A program made the translations under genes and the position numbers. Shown here piece after piece: positions 5,416-6,462 of a DNA stretch of 6,462 bases (position 1 is its first letter; each line of letters opens with the position of its first letter). This DNA is from Nitrospinaceae bacterium. GTDB lineage: Bacteria > Nitrospinota > Nitrospinia > Nitrospinales > Nitrospinaceae. The stretch spans positions 1-6,462 of the forward strand of contig JAJDAX010000217.1 of assembly GCA_029261615.1 (NCBI GenBank). The letters run 5' to 3'. The notes beneath the pieces were generated by a model. The model was not told where the DNA came from, searched no databases, and saw nothing but the letters and a program-made list of their open reading frames with translations.

Positions 5416-5985
5416 TTATAGACCAGCGTTGAATTCTTTGTTGAGTAGAATACGCATCACTTTTTTAGAGGTCTCACTATCCCATTCGCGCGATCCGGAG
5501 ATGAAGCCTCGTAGTTTACCGTTGGCGTCGATCAGGTAAGAAGTGGGAAGCCCCATAATGAAATAGCGGCGTCGCGTTTCCTGGTTGGGATCCAGAAGAA
5601 CTGGAAAGGTAAGTTGGTACTGATCGACGTACTTTTGGACTTCCTCAGGGTCAGCCCGATCGATAGAGATGGCGATCACCTGCACGCCTTCTTTTTTCAT
5701 GGTTTCATGAAGGCGTTGCATTGAGGGTAACTCTTGTTTGCAGGCGTGGCACCAAGTGGCCCAGAAGTTCAGGAGAATGGGTTTGCCGCGCAGGTCTTTC
5801 AGGTCGACTGTTTTGCCGGTGAGGTCTTTTAAGGAAAATTCTGGAGCGACCTTGATCCGTTGAGGGTACACCGCACCCAATTGTGAATAGGCTTCCTTGT
5901 GTGCCAACGCATTTCCGGAAAGCAGAGGTGTAACGGCAAATCCTAAAGCCAGACTCAATACCATTAGTGAACTTTTGACCTTCAT
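5416..5985 (-). CDS. TlpA/ResA-like exported thioredoxin-fold protein (CHAC active site)
   Basis: A periplasmic thiol-disulfide oxidoreductase or peroxiredoxin-like protein of 189 residues. A signal peptide (1-28, cleavage after ALA) precedes the redoxin domain. APEFSL and GKTVDLKDLRGKPILLNFWATW lead into the active site CHAC (Cys79-Cys82). The family Glu85-Leu-Pro follows, then the cis-Pro loop GLPTSYLID with Pro147. The VIAISID and FPVLLDPN segments are typical of the AhpC/TSA-redoxin superfamily. The central dipeptide His-Ala replaces the common x-Pro, which should alter redox potential. Relatives reduce apocytochrome c or other envelope thiols. The neighbouring cytochrome (10 nt upstream) and exported protein (13 nt downstream) are plausible partners. 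The frame is open to 6006, but the ATG at 5985 has AAGGAG 6 nt upstream and begins a proper signal peptide (MKVKSS). Confidence 0.93.
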   Translation of the reverse strand: MKVKSSLMVLSLALGFAVTPLLSGNALAHKEAYSQLGAVYPQRIKVAPEFSLKDLTGKTVDLKDLRGKPILLNFWATWCHACKQELPSMQRLHETMKKEGVQVIAISIDRADPEEVQKYVDQYQLTFPVLLDPNQETRRRYFIMGLPTSYLIDANGKLRGFISGSREWDSETSKKVMRILLNKEFNAGL

Positions 5986-5991
5986 GACCTT

Positions 5992-5997
5992 CTCCTT
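5992..5997 (-). promoter_or_regulatory. ribosome-binding site that fixes the thioredoxin-like start
   Basis: AAGGAG on the minus strand, 6 nt before the ATG at 5985. It selects this start over the upstream ATG at 6006, which would overlap the cytochrome gene. The site partly overlaps the cytochrome stop codon (5996-5998), suggesting coupled translation. Confidence 0.8.
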
Positions 5998-6292
5998 ACC
6001 GGGCATTGCGATGCAGATAGCTCCGGATGGTTCGCATATTTTCTTTGGTGTACGACACTTTTCGCTCGTCCATGAACTTCACCATCATGCCCAACACGTG
6101 GTCCCATTGATCCGGAGTGTGGCGGCCGGGATGGGGCAGTGCGTGGCACTGGCTACACTGGGTAACAAAGGTCCGGTGAACCGGCGTGCCAGCTTCAGGG
6201 TAATTTCCTAAAGAGGCACAACCGGTTATCACTAGAACCAGAATACTTCCCAAAAATTTTTTCTTCCATGAAACTTTTTTAATGTACTTCAT
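5996..6292 (-). CDS. small lipoprotein monohaem cytochrome c
   Basis: A 98-residue envelope electron carrier. The N-terminus is strongly basic (KKVSWKKK) followed by a short hydrophobic stretch and the lipobox ITGC, giving lipidated Cys25 and membrane anchoring. One haem-binding site CSQCH (46-50) is followed by ALPHPGRHTPDQWDHVLGMM. This pattern is common in small c-type cytochromes, where a Met some 20 residues on (Met69 or Met70 here) could be the distal iron ligand. The thioredoxin-like gene starts 10 nt downstream, so redox cooperation is plausible. The frame is open from a GTG at 6304. The ATG at 6292 is preferred, though its only AAGG abuts it, so the exact start is uncertain. The electron donor and acceptor are unknown. 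Confidence 0.88.
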   Translation of the reverse strand: MKYIKKVSWKKKFLGSILVLVITGCASLGNYPEAGTPVHRTFVTQCSQCHALPHPGRHTPDQWDHVLGMMVKFMDERKVSYTKENMRTIRSYLHRNAR

Positions 6293-6315
6293 CCTTATAA
6301 ACACTGATATTCAAA

Positions 6316-6462
6316 CTAGACACCGAGTTCGCCGGGAGCCTTGGTGCCTTTGTGACGGCGGCTCTTGGAAGTCGGGAGTTCAATGTAGTAGCTGAACATC
6401 ATTCGCCATTCTTCGCTCAACTGCGGCCCGCTCAAATCCTGATGAACAGGAACGGAGGCCAG
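6316..6462 (-). CDS. C-terminal end of an unrecognised gene (partial)
   Basis: The minus strand is open from the right edge to TAG at 6316-6318, giving 48 residues. They run from LASVPVHQDLSGPQ through SEEWRMMFSYYIELP to a basic tail (SKSRRHKGTK) ending GELGV. The composition looks like real protein, and the gene would end 23 nt before the cytochrome start, consistent with one operon. No family is recognised from this fragment, and no haem site, metal site or membrane segment is visible in it. Confidence 0.6.
   Translation of the reverse strand: MASVPVHQDLSGPQLSEEWRMMFSYYIELPTSKSRRHKGTKAPGELGV

Noticed and set aside
5897..6211. 104-codon plus-strand frame opposite the thioredoxin and cytochrome genes
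   Set aside because: It is antisense to two genes with clear CxxC and CxxCH motifs and has no supporting feature.

Overview
The window comes from a Gram-negative bacterium. It encodes an exported thioredoxin-like protein, a lipoprotein c-type cytochrome and a two-transmembrane sensor kinase, and several genes carry AAGGAG/GGGAGG ribosome-binding sites. The mix of respiratory and envelope genes would fit a Nitrospinota, Nitrospirota or deltaproteobacterium-like organism, but nothing here fixes the taxon. No rRNA, tRNA, CRISPR, insertion sequence or phage gene was seen.

Plus-strand block (247-3671). A probable operon starts with a histidine kinase (247-1287). An OmpR/PhoB-type response regulator follows after 9 nt (1297-2013), then after 7 nt an unrecognised multi-pass membrane protein with an HEFGH zinc-metalloprotease-like motif (2021-2674), and after a short gap a 70-residue protein of unknown function (2699-2911). 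A 301-nt non-coding leader with a perfect 7-bp inverted repeat then precedes a DoxX-family membrane protein (3213-3671).

Minus-strand block (6462-3710), convergent with the first. Read in its own direction it holds: the C-terminal 48 codons of an unrecognised gene that runs off the right edge; a small lipoprotein cytochrome c with one CSQCH haem site; an exported TlpA/ResA-like thioredoxin with an unusual CHAC active site; and an exported protein of unknown function with a possible LolA-like fold and a TTG start. After 183 nt come crcB/fluC (fluoride channel) and, 13 nt further on, a DUF190/COG1993 PII-like protein.

How they may work together. The kinase and regulator form a standard phosphorelay. 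The short outer loop of the kinase and the tightly linked HEFGH membrane protein suggest that the membrane protein is its sensing partner or its output. The minus-strand cluster looks like an envelope redox set (cytochrome, thiol-disulfide protein, exported partner). CrcB with DUF190 is a recurring fluoride-resistance pair. The most novel-looking part is the two-component system plus HEFGH membrane protein.
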